Assembly (NCBI RefSeq): GCF_000147335.1
Contig: NC_014501.1
Span: 5,572,501-5,636,500 of the forward strand
Direction: 5' to 3'
Origin: Gloeothece verrucosa PCC 7822
GTDB taxonomy: Bacteria; Cyanobacteriota; Cyanobacteriia; Cyanobacteriales; Microcystaceae
DNA length: 64,000 nucleotides
Positions within the stretch are counted from its first letter, which is position 1. Each line of letters starts with the position of its first letter. A program made the position numbers and the translations under genes. Positions 33,923 through 41,555 of the stretch are shown here, in pieces. The notes under the pieces were generated by a model. The model was not told the DNA's origin and searched no databases. It worked only from the letters and a program-made list of their open reading frames with translations.

Positions 33923-34474
33923 ATGGAAACTCAAGATTTGATTCAATACTTGTCCAACCTCACGGACACCGCGTTGTTAATAAAAAGTCATGCGATCGCT
34001 GCTTTAACTTTCTATAACTGGGTCAAACAAAATCTCACTCAAAAGTCAATCCGTGAATTTACCAAACAGCATCGGCTAGACCTCCGCAAACTCCAAGACA
34101 GACAAAAATTAGCGCTCAGAATTGCCTCTTATGTTCAGGCTAACCCCATCACTAAAGAACAAACTCCGGCATCAGAAAATCAGCCCCAAGAAAATAACAC
34201 AGCATCCCCAACAGATGAACCAGCAAGCCCATCTGAGCTTATCCAAACTGCGCTCACAATCGGTCAATCTCAGAACGAAGAAATAGCCGCCATAGTTTCC
34301 TCTAAAGCTAAATCTATGCTTGAGTCCTTAATAAAGCACCACTTCAGGGCATCTTTAGAATCGCAATTAACCCAAGTTTTTCATGATACCTTAACAGCGC
34401 ATGTCTCCAAGTCTAAATTAATAGCTGCTAAATTACTTAACGAGTCCAAAGCTTTACTGTTAGCCGCCACATAA
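33923..34474 (+). CDS. Unknown alpha-helical island protein
   Basis: A 183-residue protein from the ATG at 33923 (METQDLIQYL); the frame extends 23 codons upstream, without support. N-terminal helices resemble a small Myb/HTH-type or phage structural fold (NWVKQNLTQKSIREFTKQHRLDLRKL). Pro/Glu/Asn-rich linker, then a helical C-terminus (SELIQTALTIGQSQNEEIAAIVSSKAKSMLESLIK in part). No family recognised. It lies just outside the right inverted-repeat arm, and is independent of the polymerase. Confidence 0.55.
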   Translation: METQDLIQYLSNLTDTALLIKSHAIAALTFYNWVKQNLTQKSIREFTKQHRLDLRKLQDRQKLALRIASYVQANPITKEQTPASENQPQENNTASPTDEPASPSELIQTALTIGQSQNEEIAAIVSSKAKSMLESLIKHHFRASLESQLTQVFHDTLTAHVSKSKLIAAKLLNESKALLLAAT

Positions 34475-34736
34475 CTTTAAAATAATCCCAATCAAGCCAA
34501 ATTTGCGCTGTAGTGGCTCATTAGCTACCATATAGTCATTTATAAGTCTTTATATCCGACAAGCCTTAAATCTCGTTTTTGGCTCAAGGGTTTGACTTGA
34601 TTACTTTACTACAAAGACAACGCGCCTTTTCGGGTTACCCATCAAATTCAGCATTTACCACGATTACCAGTCTCAGCCAAACCTATAAAATATCTTCAGA
34701 CAGAATTTATATAAATCTTTATCACCTAATAAATTT

Positions 34737-35096
34737 ATGCCTCATTCCAATAAACCAAGGCGCATCCCAGAAGGTTTTAAATGGTGCAGCCGGTGTCAAT
34801 CAGTTTTATCTATAGCAGATTTTGGTTCTAATAAATCTAATGCCGACGCTTTAAATGATTATTGCCGGCCTTGTGCAAATGAAGCCAGTCGCTTAAGTAA
34901 ACAAAAGAAAAACACTACTGAGCCTTCTCTTACGGACGAGCCTTTATTAAAACGATGCTGTACTTGTCGAGAAACGAAGCCGACCTCGGAGTTCTATAAA
35001 AGTAGTAGATCAGCAGATGGCCTTCGTCCTGAATGCCGCACCTGTGGTATGGAAGCCACACGACGGTCTCTTCAAAAACGACAAGCCGCCGAGTAG
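34737..35096 (+). CDS. Tandem zinc-ribbon protein (HNH-endonuclease N-terminus type, no HNH)
   Basis: A 119-residue protein with two copies of the CxxC...CxxC unit common at the start of phage HNH endonucleases: WCSRCQSV...YCRPCANEASRLSKQKK and RCCTCRETKPTSEFYKSSRSADGL...ECRTCGMEATRRSLQKR. The catalytic HNH part is absent, and the frame ends just after the second unit. It may be a DNA-binding regulator, or a truncated nuclease. It is the last recognisable gene of the island before psaM. Confidence 0.7.
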   Translation: MPHSNKPRRIPEGFKWCSRCQSVLSIADFGSNKSNADALNDYCRPCANEASRLSKQKKNTTEPSLTDEPLLKRCCTCRETKPTSEFYKSSRSADGLRPECRTCGMEATRRSLQKRQAAE

Positions 35097-35570
35097 CCCC
35101 CCTGCCTTGTGAGTCTTTTTAAATAACGTGGCAATCCAGATGGATGCTATAGCACGTCCTCCAATAACCATTGTGAGGTCTAAACTCGTGTAAGCCTGGG
35201 ACAGCGCTATAGTATTTTTGCTCACTTTGGTAACTTTGTATTATTTTGATTACCCGATTGCCCAGGCAGGCCCCAACAGCATCTAAAGGGCAATCTAAAA
35301 TTATATCGCACAAGCTTTAGTGTCTAACTTTAGACAATTTATACAAACTTCTCAGATTAATAGGAAATTCAAATATATCTCAGGGTAGCTTGACAAATGT
35401 CTCACTTCAGTTCTCAAGCTATAATCGCGCACAGCATCCCATAGTAATCATAGCAAGCTCTAGAGCAAATCTGAGACTATTACAACTTGTAACAATCTCT
35501 GGGCCAAAGCGGCTAGGATGACGCAAAGTATTGTTTAAATGATCTAAGACGTGTAGGAGTCATTCAAATC
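35097..35570. other. 474-bp spacer at the psaM side of the island
   Basis: No supported gene. It contains a 10-bp palindrome GCTCTAGAGC (35457-35466) and AT-rich stretches that probably include the psaM promoter. This is the expected place of the right element border, but no direct repeat of the miaB-side spacer was found by eye beyond ~10 bp. Confidence 0.4.
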
Positions 35571-35666
35571 ATGGCTATATCTGATACTCAAGTTCTAGTT
35601 GCTCTTGTTATTGCACTGCTTCCTGGTATACTCGCTTTCCGTTTAGCTACGGAACTGTATAAGTAA
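35571..35666 (+). CDS. psaM: Photosystem I reaction centre subunit XII
   Basis: A 31-residue membrane protein, MAISDTQVLVALVIALLPGI then LAFRLATELYK: one transmembrane helix with the conserved PsaM N-terminus and RLATELYK tail. PsaM stabilises photosystem I trimers in the thylakoid membrane. Too short for standard ORF lists. It is followed by an inverted repeat (CATCTCTTG/CAAGAGATG, 35697-35753) and an intrinsic terminator (35796-35816). It lies at the edge of the accessory island, so its original upstream neighbour may have been displaced. Confidence 0.95.
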   Translation: MAISDTQVLVALVIALLPGILAFRLATELYK

Positions 35667-35795
35667 ATCCTTGTCCTTTAGAAGGATATGACCTTTCATC
35701 TCTTGACCAGGCAGTTATCTAACCATAGATTGACCGGCTCTGGACAAGAGATGCTCTATAGTTAGCAATAAGTATTAAAAAAAAATTAAAGGAGG

Positions 35796-35816
35796 AACCC
35801 TTGAAGAGGGTTTTTG
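35796..35816 (+). terminator. Intrinsic terminator downstream of psaM
   Basis: AACCCTTGAAGAGGGTTTTT: ACCCT / AGGGT arms followed by TTTTTGTCTT. It comes 54 bp before the next gene and ends psaM or guards the next start. Confidence 0.7.
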
Positions 35817-35869
35817 TCTTATATATTGAGTTTTAGTGGTAAAACTGATTAAACTTTTCCAAGAAGCCT

Positions 35870-36214
35870 ATGAACGCCTCATCTACAACTCGTCTGAAAA
35901 AGCGGCGTAACAAACATCGTCAGAAAAGCGCCTATAAAATGGTGGCTGCGGAAATTTCTGTTAAGTTGGTGGTCAATGTGTTATTGTCAGTTACGGCAAT
36001 GGCCGCTTTAACCAAACTTTTACCCTATCAGCAAGTACAACTCGCCAAATTACATTTAATTGGTGTGGAACGCGAAGAAGTGGAAAAACGAGTGGAGCAT
36101 TTACGGGAAGATTTTAGCCGTAATTTTGATCCCAATCAAACGCGAAAAATTATGCAAGAACAAAGCCCTCGAGTCGATCCTAACCAGCGTCGTATCTTTT
36201 GGGTAAGTCAATAG
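35870..36214 (+). CDS. Conserved-looking small membrane protein of unknown function
   Basis: A 114-residue protein. Basic N-terminus (RLKKRRNKHRQKSAYK), one hydrophobic segment (VKLVVNVLLSVTAMAALTKLL), then a coiled-coil-like charged region (VEREEVEKRVEHLREDFSRNF) and a C-terminus DPNQRRIFW. This design matches slr/ycf-type small cyanobacterial proteins with one membrane anchor and a cytoplasmic coiled coil, but I cannot name it. It lies just downstream of psaM. Confidence 0.7.
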   Translation: MNASSTTRLKKRRNKHRQKSAYKMVAAEISVKLVVNVLLSVTAMAALTKLLPYQQVQLAKLHLIGVEREEVEKRVEHLREDFSRNFDPNQTRKIMQEQSPRVDPNQRRIFWVSQ

Positions 36215-36233
36215 TCATGGGGGAGTTGACTTC

Positions 36234-36256
36234 TCTATTCGTTAGAAACGAATAGA
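36234..36256. repeat. Perfect hairpin between the membrane-protein gene and tnpB
   Basis: TCTATTCGTT / AACGAATAGA, 10-bp perfect arms, 3-base loop (AGA). It could end the upstream transcript or be part of the IS right end. Confidence 0.7.
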
Positions 36257-36268
36257 TTCTAAGCCGAT

Positions 36269-36346
36269 GCTACGCAACGTGACAGGGCGTATAAAGTGGC
36301 GAGGCAACCTCGCCACACAGCCCCTTATAAATCGACGTTGCGTAGC
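36269..36346 (-). ncRNA. Nested hairpins at the tnpB 3' end, candidate omega-RNA/right end
   Basis: Outer arms GCTACGCAACGT (36269-36280) and ACGTTGCGTAGC (36335-36346) are exact complements. Inside is a perfect 9-bp stem GTGGCGAGG / CCTCGCCAC (36296-36316) with a CAA loop. It overlaps the last ~75 bases of the tnpB coding region. In IS200/IS605-family elements the guide (omega) RNA is transcribed from exactly this position. Expression is inferred. Confidence 0.5.
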
Positions 36347-37613
36347 GTTTTTTCTTCTTAGAGTCCCAGATTAAATACCTGGGTGGCGCAGTCAAAAGTA
36401 ACGCCCTACAAGCCTTGGTCAAGTCTAAACCTAACTGTACTTCTACTTTTTTCATGATATTGGCAGCACCCATCAAATCACTATTTATGAGTTTGCCTGC
36501 TTTGGTTTTATAGAGTCCTCTAAATATTCTCTTACCACTTGGTTTCCACCCTTTGGGTTTATTATCTTCACCGAATGAAGGTAGAAAATCATTATCGAGA
36601 AACGAACTCTTAGAGGTATAGCTCTCCTCAGTTTCAATAAATCTTAAATCATATAGTTCACATAATTGTTTAATCCTTTCTTTGACTTTAGCTGTAGGAA
36701 TTTGGACAAAAGTTTGTGTTAATTTCCCTAGTTTAGCTTCTTGCCGTTGTCCTTGATTCCACCCAAAAACTACTGTTCCTATCTTATTATTAAGGCAATA
36801 GTTAATGACTATTTTAGCTGCCTTATTAACAGCATCACGCATTTGTCTATTACGTTTTTCGGTTATATGAGCTAGTTGCCGCTCCCAGTATCCTTGGGGT
36901 TTACCTTCTTTGAGTTTGCTAATTCTTTTGTTGTACCATTGATTTAGACTTTTTACTTTTCTCCCATCAACGATAAAAGCCAAACCCGTATTTGTTATGC
37001 AAGACAGCCAATTTCCGATCCCTGGATCAATAGACAACGCCTTATCCCAGTCCACCTCATGTTTGACAACTGGCTTATGTTCATAAACGAATTCAACATA
37101 AAAGCACTGGTTACGAGGTAGTATTCTCAATTCCTTGATATCTTCAAACTTAAGATTAGAAGGCATTAGCAAGGAAAAACTATCGATACCAAACCATCTT
37201 TTTACTGTTTTACCTAGTGGAATACTGATTTGATTATCTACTAACTTCAATGCCTGTTTAGGGTAGGTTACAAGTGCTAGACCTCCTTTTTTGCGATACT
37301 TTGGGAGCATTGGTTTATCCTTTAACTCTCCCTTCTTGTATTTCTTGTTTAACTCTTGGAAAGATTTAAAAGATTCCGCAACACTTCTAAGTATTTGTTG
37401 TGCCGCTTGAGAATATAAAACCTGAAAATGCTTGTTAGTCTTATATTCTTTTTGTAAATCGAACTTACCGATAATTTTTCGAGTCTTAAAGTATAACTGA
37501 CGTGCATAATAAATTCCACAGTTAGTTAGTTTATGGGACTCTGAACAAATAAACTCTAGAACGGCTTTTAGTTCTGAGTTAGCAGTGATTAAGTTTTGTT
37601 GGCATCCATACAT
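36270..37613 (-). CDS. tnpB: TnpB-like RNA-guided nuclease of an IS200/IS605-type element, without tnpA
   Basis: A 447-residue TnpB. RuvC-like motifs: LSIDPGIGNWLS (Asp), IGTVVFGWNQGQRQ in place of the usual strand carrying the catalytic Glu, and SDLMGAANIM (final Asp). The usual four-Cys zinc ribbon is absent; ETEESYTSKSSF is followed by acidic/basic sequence without Cys pairs. It is the same subtype as the remnant at 14665. There is no adjacent tnpA, so it would be a lone TnpB unit. A short hairpin (CGAGC/GCTCG, 37657-37670) lies upstream and nested hairpins overlap the 3' end. Nuclease activity is uncertain. Confidence 0.88.
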   Translation of the reverse strand: MYGCQQNLITANSELKAVLEFICSESHKLTNCGIYYARQLYFKTRKIIGKFDLQKEYKTNKHFQVLYSQAAQQILRSVAESFKSFQELNKKYKKGELKDKPMLPKYRKKGGLALVTYPKQALKLVDNQISIPLGKTVKRWFGIDSFSLLMPSNLKFEDIKELRILPRNQCFYVEFVYEHKPVVKHEVDWDKALSIDPGIGNWLSCITNTGLAFIVDGRKVKSLNQWYNKRISKLKEGKPQGYWERQLAHITEKRNRQMRDAVNKAAKIVINYCLNNKIGTVVFGWNQGQRQEAKLGKLTQTFVQIPTAKVKERIKQLCELYDLRFIETEESYTSKSSFLDNDFLPSFGEDNKPKGWKPSGKRIFRGLYKTKAGKLINSDLMGAANIMKKVEVQLGLDLTKACRALLLTAPPRYLIWDSKKKKRYATSIYKGLCGEVASPLYTPCHVA

Positions 37614-37728
37614 GACAACCCTACATATTGAAAATCAAAAAAGTAAATAGACACATCGAGCTAAAGCTCGCATCCGTCGGGCTTCATCGTTTGAATAAAT
37701 TACAAAGGCTTTCGCGAGAACCGTGTTT

Positions 37729-38400
37729 TTATGGTAAATAAATTAAGTGATCGTCGTCGAGACTTACTAATCCCTCTTGACGTAATCTTCCCATAAGACG
37801 AGTAACGGTTACGCGAGTGGTTCCGATGGCACTGGCAATTTGAGCATGAGTTAAGGTATAGGGCAAATAGTAGCCTTTATCGGAGGGCTGCCCGTATTCT
37901 TCAATTAAAAGGGTCAGAAAGCCTAATAAACGGTCTATCGTGCGCTTTTGCCCTAGCATACTTAACCATAACAGTTTACGCTGATGCTGATAGCGAAAGC
38001 TGTTAAAAACTTCTTGTTTTAAATCTGGCCAATGTTCTAAATCTTGCCAGTACAACCATATTACTGAGGTAGCCTCCACATGAGCAATGGCTTTAAGGCT
38101 GATGGGAAACTGGGAAACAATTTCAAAAGGAAGGCCTGCTCCCACAAATCCTAAAAAAACTGCTTCACAGAGCGATAAATCGGAATGAGATGACTGTTTT
38201 GGCAGGGTTTCGTTGGTTTGCGTGAACCCAACTATGCGAATGGCTCCCTGTTCTACAAAATACAATAAACCTGGACGAGTGGGAATAGGTTCGTCTTTGT
38301 TAAAAGTGTGATCTCGATAATGGGACTTAGCCCAATCAAAAATACTCTGCCCAGTTAGATTAAAATGAGACGGGTTAGACGATGGGATATAAGAGTGCAT
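37729..38400 (-). CDS. Crp/Fnr family transcription regulator
   Basis: A 223-residue regulator. N-terminal cupin-like sensor domain (GLLYFVEQGAIRIVGF, EAVFLGFVGAGLPFEIVSQF) without the conserved cAMP-binding arginine-serine pair, and a C-terminal winged helix (ASAIGTTRVTVTRLMGRLRQEGLV). The helix-turn-helix core is close to NtcA's (AEAIGSTRVTVTRLLG), but the sensor domain is not NtcA. It is divergent from the next gene by 56 bp, so it may control that gene; this is inference. Confidence 0.85.
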   Translation of the reverse strand: MHSYIPSSNPSHFNLTGQSIFDWAKSHYRDHTFNKDEPIPTRPGLLYFVEQGAIRIVGFTQTNETLPKQSSHSDLSLCEAVFLGFVGAGLPFEIVSQFPISLKAIAHVEATSVIWLYWQDLEHWPDLKQEVFNSFRYQHQRKLLWLSMLGQKRTIDRLLGFLTLLIEEYGQPSDKGYYLPYTLTHAQIASAIGTTRVTVTRLMGRLRQEGLVSLDDDHLIYLP

Positions 38401-38456
38401 CTTGTCATGCTTGAACCTAAGCTAGGCAAAGGATGAGTTTTTAAAGACCGGTATCA

Positions 38457-39341
38457 ATGGTAACAAAAAAGATATCTGAGTGTCAGTCGGCTCTATTGAG
38501 CGTTATCCTTGAACATCCGTCAATTCGGCGGCTGCTTCAACAGCAATTTTTAAATGCTTCTGTGGCCGCTTTTTCGCCCACTGACACGACTGCATTAGCA
38601 GTTAAGAAGATTCCTTTATATCGCCTAAAACATCCGACGAAATTTATTTATCGTTGTTCGCTCGCTTTGCGGCTGGCATCTCAATTATCTTTATCCACTA
38701 CTGCCATCGCTCAACAGTTGGTGACTCATTTAATGGCTGTTCATGCTACCCCCAAACACCCTCATCTAGAGTTTACCCTTGAGCTAGGGGAAAACGGAGT
38801 GATTGATTGTCTTTTGTGCGATCATTCTCTAGTTTTCTGGTTAGATCGGTTCCCTAAGTTTTTTTTGCCTTCTTTTACGGGTAAAGTGGCTGATTCTGGC
38901 TTAGAAGAGATAAAAGCAATTAATCTCTTTCCCCTTCAATATACTCATGCTCGCTGCTGTGCTTTACTGCGTTTAGGAGATAAAGACCGCTTAATCGAGT
39001 TTAACACTCAAGAGTTAGGTCAACTTCGATGGTTATGGAAGACTCCTAACCCGATTGGGTGGAATTTCTTAGGGGAAATCCCTGAATTGCGTCTTATAGG
39101 TCAATTTTTTCATCTGGTGGATAATATTGAGGAAGTTGCTCCTAAAAACTACATTTCCCTAGCCATGCAACTGTGTGAGGCTTTTTGGGAGTTTGAAAGT
39201 TCTTGCCGCATTTGGGGAGAGGTGAAGCAGAAAACGCCCGTAAGAGCGCAGGCTAGACTAGGTTTAGCGGCTGTAACTCAACTGCTGTTGGGGTGGCTAT
39301 TGCAAGAGAAGTTCAAGGTAACGGCTTTTGTAGAAATGTAA
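38457..39341 (+). CDS. Stand-alone DALR anticodon-binding-domain protein
   Basis: A 294-residue protein. The C-terminus (residues ~220-294: ISLAMQLCEAFWEFESSCRIWGE...ARLGLAAVTQLLLGWL...KVTAFVEM) matches the anticodon-binding DALR domain that ends arginyl-tRNA synthetase. The N-terminal ~200 residues are helical and unlike a synthetase catalytic core (no HIGH or KMSKS). It could bind tRNA-Arg or a synthetase. It is divergent from the Crp-type regulator. Confidence 0.6.
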   Translation: MVTKKISECQSALLSVILEHPSIRRLLQQQFLNASVAAFSPTDTTALAVKKIPLYRLKHPTKFIYRCSLALRLASQLSLSTTAIAQQLVTHLMAVHATPKHPHLEFTLELGENGVIDCLLCDHSLVFWLDRFPKFFLPSFTGKVADSGLEEIKAINLFPLQYTHARCCALLRLGDKDRLIEFNTQELGQLRWLWKTPNPIGWNFLGEIPELRLIGQFFHLVDNIEEVAPKNYISLAMQLCEAFWEFESSCRIWGEVKQKTPVRAQARLGLAAVTQLLLGWLLQEKFKVTAFVEM

Positions 39342-39366
39342 AGAAAAAAAAAGTTTTTTAACAATA

Positions 39367-39395
39367 GTGACAAATTTGTAATTGTTCTATATACT
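39367..39395 (+). promoter_or_regulatory. Sigma-70-type promoter of the Yfr2-like RNA gene
   Basis: GTGACA (39367-39372), 17 bp, TATACT (39390-39395). The first RNA base would be about 39402, right where the conserved RNA sequence begins. Confidence 0.7.
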
Positions 39396-39401
39396 TATAC
39401 C

Positions 39402-39476
39402 TAAGTGTGAGGAGCGAACCAGTCAGGGAACCGAGACGAAACACGGCCAGTCGTCGGTTCTCTCTCTGATTTTTTT
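39402..39476 (+). ncRNA. yfr2: Yfr2/CyVA-1-type cyanobacterial small RNA
   Basis: The ~75-base segment starts TAAGTGTGAGGAGCGAACCA, contains GAACCGAGACGAAACACGG and a stem (GAACCG, ACGA / TCGT, CGGTTC), and ends CTGATTTTTTT. This matches the Yfr2 family as I recall it: a conserved 5' single-stranded part and a terminator hairpin. GTGTGAGGAG is complementary to the conserved CUCCUCACAC core of the small RNA Yfr1, so the two could pair. It occupies the 410-bp spacer between the DALR and RNase D genes. Confidence 0.75.
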
Positions 39477-39752
39477 AATTGCTGAGTGCATTAGTGGCGA
39501 TTAAAAAAATCCAATAATCAATCAAGATATTGAAATAATCTAGAAGTATGGCAAGCCAAAAGAATCCTGCCGCTTGTTGAACGAGGAGAAAGTTATAGTA
39601 GCAAAAGCCTTCAACAGTCGTAGTTAATCTTTAAGGCTCAAGTTAGATGTGTTAAGATTTATCCGAATGTACGGTAAAAAAGAGCAGGGATAAACCTAAA
39701 ATTGTCCTTGACTCCTCATTTTATCTGTTCCTCATGGTTTGCCAATTGATTT

Positions 39753-40670
39753 ATGTTATATTTCACTGAACCAGATGATATCCAAGCTTTAATTGATGAA
39801 TTCGCGCTCCTGAAAATTCTCTGGTTAGATACAGAGGTGGCTGATTTTAAAAGTCAAAAGCCCAGACTATCTCTAATTCAGATGTTAGCTTATCCACAAG
39901 ATAAAGATGGTTCGAGAACTTTTATTATTGATGTTTTAAATAAAAGGGATGAGGTGGATTATTTTATTGAAAAAATCATGAGTAATGAACAGATAAACAA
40001 AGTTTTTCATAATGCTCAACATGATTTAAAATTTTTAGGCGGTAAAAAAGCTCAAAATATAACTTGTACGATGAAATTGGCTCAAAGTATTCCTTATCAT
40101 ATTTTACCGGTTAGTTCATTGACCCTAAAAACCTTGACCGAACATTTAACCGAGTTTAAAAATGTGAGTAAAGAAGAACAAGGCAGTGATTGGGGACAAC
40201 GGCCCCTGAGTGATCAGCAACTACATTATGCTAAGATGGACCCGATATATTTGGCTCATATCCATCAAAAATTATTAGAGTTAATCAAGAAAAATAATAC
40301 CGATCCTACTCGGGATGATTTAACTGAAATTGGCAAAAGATATCAAGAAATAGAACCAGAATGGAAAATTTTAGATTCAGAAATTAATCATTTAAAAGAG
40401 AGAGCTAAAAACGCCATGAAAGCGCAAAATAAACCCGAAAACTTTGCTTTTAAACTTTCTGGCTCAGACCGTACCACCGTTAAAGTTGACTTTGCTGAAT
40501 TAGCCCAGTTAGCGGTAAGCCAAGGCCTTGATTTACACTTTCCCATCACTTTAGATAAATCTCTGCAAAAACAACTCGGAGATCTTTTAAATAAACTTTC
40601 GATCCAAGAAGAAAAAACGACAACTTGGCGTTTGCTTTCTAAAGGGTTAGAAGAAGAAACCGATGATTAG
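39753..40670 (+). CDS. rnd: Ribonuclease D (DEDDy 3'-5' exonuclease)
   Basis: A 305-residue exonuclease. DEDDy motifs: WLDTEVADFKSQKPRLSLIQM (Asp-x-Glu), VFHNAQHDLKFLGG (Asp), YAKMDPIYLAHIHQKL (Tyr-Asp). RNase D trims 3' ends of structured RNAs. The C-terminal ~90 residues are predominantly helical, and I cannot confirm an HRDC domain. The gene lies 57 bp before the next (DOPA-dioxygenase-like) gene, probably in its own transcript. Confidence 0.88.
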   Translation: MLYFTEPDDIQALIDEFALLKILWLDTEVADFKSQKPRLSLIQMLAYPQDKDGSRTFIIDVLNKRDEVDYFIEKIMSNEQINKVFHNAQHDLKFLGGKKAQNITCTMKLAQSIPYHILPVSSLTLKTLTEHLTEFKNVSKEEQGSDWGQRPLSDQQLHYAKMDPIYLAHIHQKLLELIKKNNTDPTRDDLTEIGKRYQEIEPEWKILDSEINHLKERAKNAMKAQNKPENFAFKLSGSDRTTVKVDFAELAQLAVSQGLDLHFPITLDKSLQKQLGDLLNKLSIQEEKTTTWRLLSKGLEEETDD

Positions 40671-40727
40671 TCAGTGGCCAGTTTTAATAATCAATACCTG
40701 TTGCCTAGTGCCTTTCCCTATTAAAAT

Positions 40728-41078
40728 ATGCTAGACCTTACTACAGATTCTATAAGCGGTTTTCATGCTCATATCTATTACGACGCTTCCACTAAAGAAA
40801 AAGCGCAACAATTGCGGGAAAAATTGGCCCAAAATTTTACTGAAATCAAGCTTGGTCGTTGGCATGATCGCCCCATCGGACCACATCCTCGCTGGAGTTA
40901 TCAAGTAGCTTTTGAAAAAGAACTATTTGGAAAACTAATACCTTGGTTAATGCTCCATCAAAATGGATTAATAATTTTAGTGCATCCATTAACCGGCGAT
41001 GACCTTGCCGATCATCGAGATTATGCTATTTGGTTAGGAGAAAAGCTAGAACTCAATCTTGAGGTGTTAAAACAATAA
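40728..41078 (+). CDS. DOPA 4,5-dioxygenase family protein
   Basis: A 116-residue protein with the DOPA 4,5-dioxygenase signature: GFHAHIYYDASTKEKAQQLREKL, GRWHDRPIGPHPRWSYQVAF and LVHPLTGDDLADHRDYAIWLG. The His residues at these points form the non-heme iron site. These small enzymes are widespread in cyanobacteria, where the physiological substrate is unclear; extradiol cleavage of a catechol is family knowledge. It stands alone, convergent with DUF4278. Confidence 0.88.
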   Translation: MLDLTTDSISGFHAHIYYDASTKEKAQQLREKLAQNFTEIKLGRWHDRPIGPHPRWSYQVAFEKELFGKLIPWLMLHQNGLIILVHPLTGDDLADHRDYAIWLGEKLELNLEVLKQ

Positions 41079-41140
41079 AAAAAGCGGCTGCCATAGCATT
41101 GATATAGGGAGATAAAAGCATAAACTTGAAAAAGTGTCTA

Positions 41141-41386
41141 TTAAGCAACTTGAAACCGCCAATTGATAGCACGAGGACGAGGCGCAGTAGCTACAGGACC
41201 TAGACAGTGATAAGTCTGTCCCCGATAGATTAACTTAACTTTTCTAAATTTACTAGGCTGTACTCTCTTTTGAGTTTGGACAAGACCTTGATAAACCTGA
41301 CCGCGATAAATGAGTGTAGTCACGGAATTTGCTGTTTTTTCAGGAGCGGCAACGGTATTAAAGGGAAAAATGTTAACGTAGCTCAT
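41141..41386 (-). CDS. DUF4278 family protein
   Basis: An 81-residue protein starting at the ATG at 41386 (MSYVNIFPF), with GAGG eight bases upstream; the frame extends 10 codons. It contains two copies of the DUF4278 repeat LIYRGQxYQ (TLIYRGQVYQGL and KLIYRGQTYHCL). DUF4278 is a small, basic, cyanobacterial family of unknown function. It is divergent from smc, separated by 169 bp. Confidence 0.85.
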   Translation of the reverse strand: MSYVNIFPFNTVAAPEKTANSVTTLIYRGQVYQGLVQTQKRVQPSKFRKVKLIYRGQTYHCLGPVATAPRPRAINWRFQVA

Positions 41387-41555
41387 GGGTCTATCCTCAA
41401 AGTTTGTTATTATCAACTACAGCTAGGTTCTAGACAATTTCGGAAAACTCAGAAAAAATTTTCCCCAACGGAACACCCACTGACCGTAACCTGTCACAAA
41501 TTGCTAGACTAATACCCATATCAAACGCCCGCACACACCTAAACCACTCTCGCCT

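Larger units (their letters stand above)
27163..35096. mobile_element. Putative accessory element with tyrosine recombinase and inverted-repeat-flanked PolB
   Basis: Between miaB and psaM lie a tyrosine recombinase, two small paralogue-like genes, a ribbon-helix-helix-like gene, a family-B DNA polymerase flanked by long inverted repeats, and a zinc-ribbon gene. None of these is a normal neighbour of miaB or psaM. No tRNA gene and no convincing direct-repeat att site was found by eye, so the true borders are unknown; the coordinates are the outermost genes. Integration of a phage, plasmid or polymerase-bearing transposon is inferred. Confidence 0.55.

Noticed and set aside
35010..35313. Two short minus-strand frames near the psaM-side spacer
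   Set aside because: They lie antisense to the zinc-ribbon gene or in the spacer, have no motif or ribosome-binding site and are likely random.
35097..35340. tRNA gene as the integration target
   Set aside because: No cloverleaf, T-arm consensus or CCA-adjacent structure could be drawn from the sequence.
37729..38400. NtcA
   Set aside because: The helix-turn-helix is similar, but the sensor domain lacks NtcA's conserved sequence; called only Crp/Fnr family.
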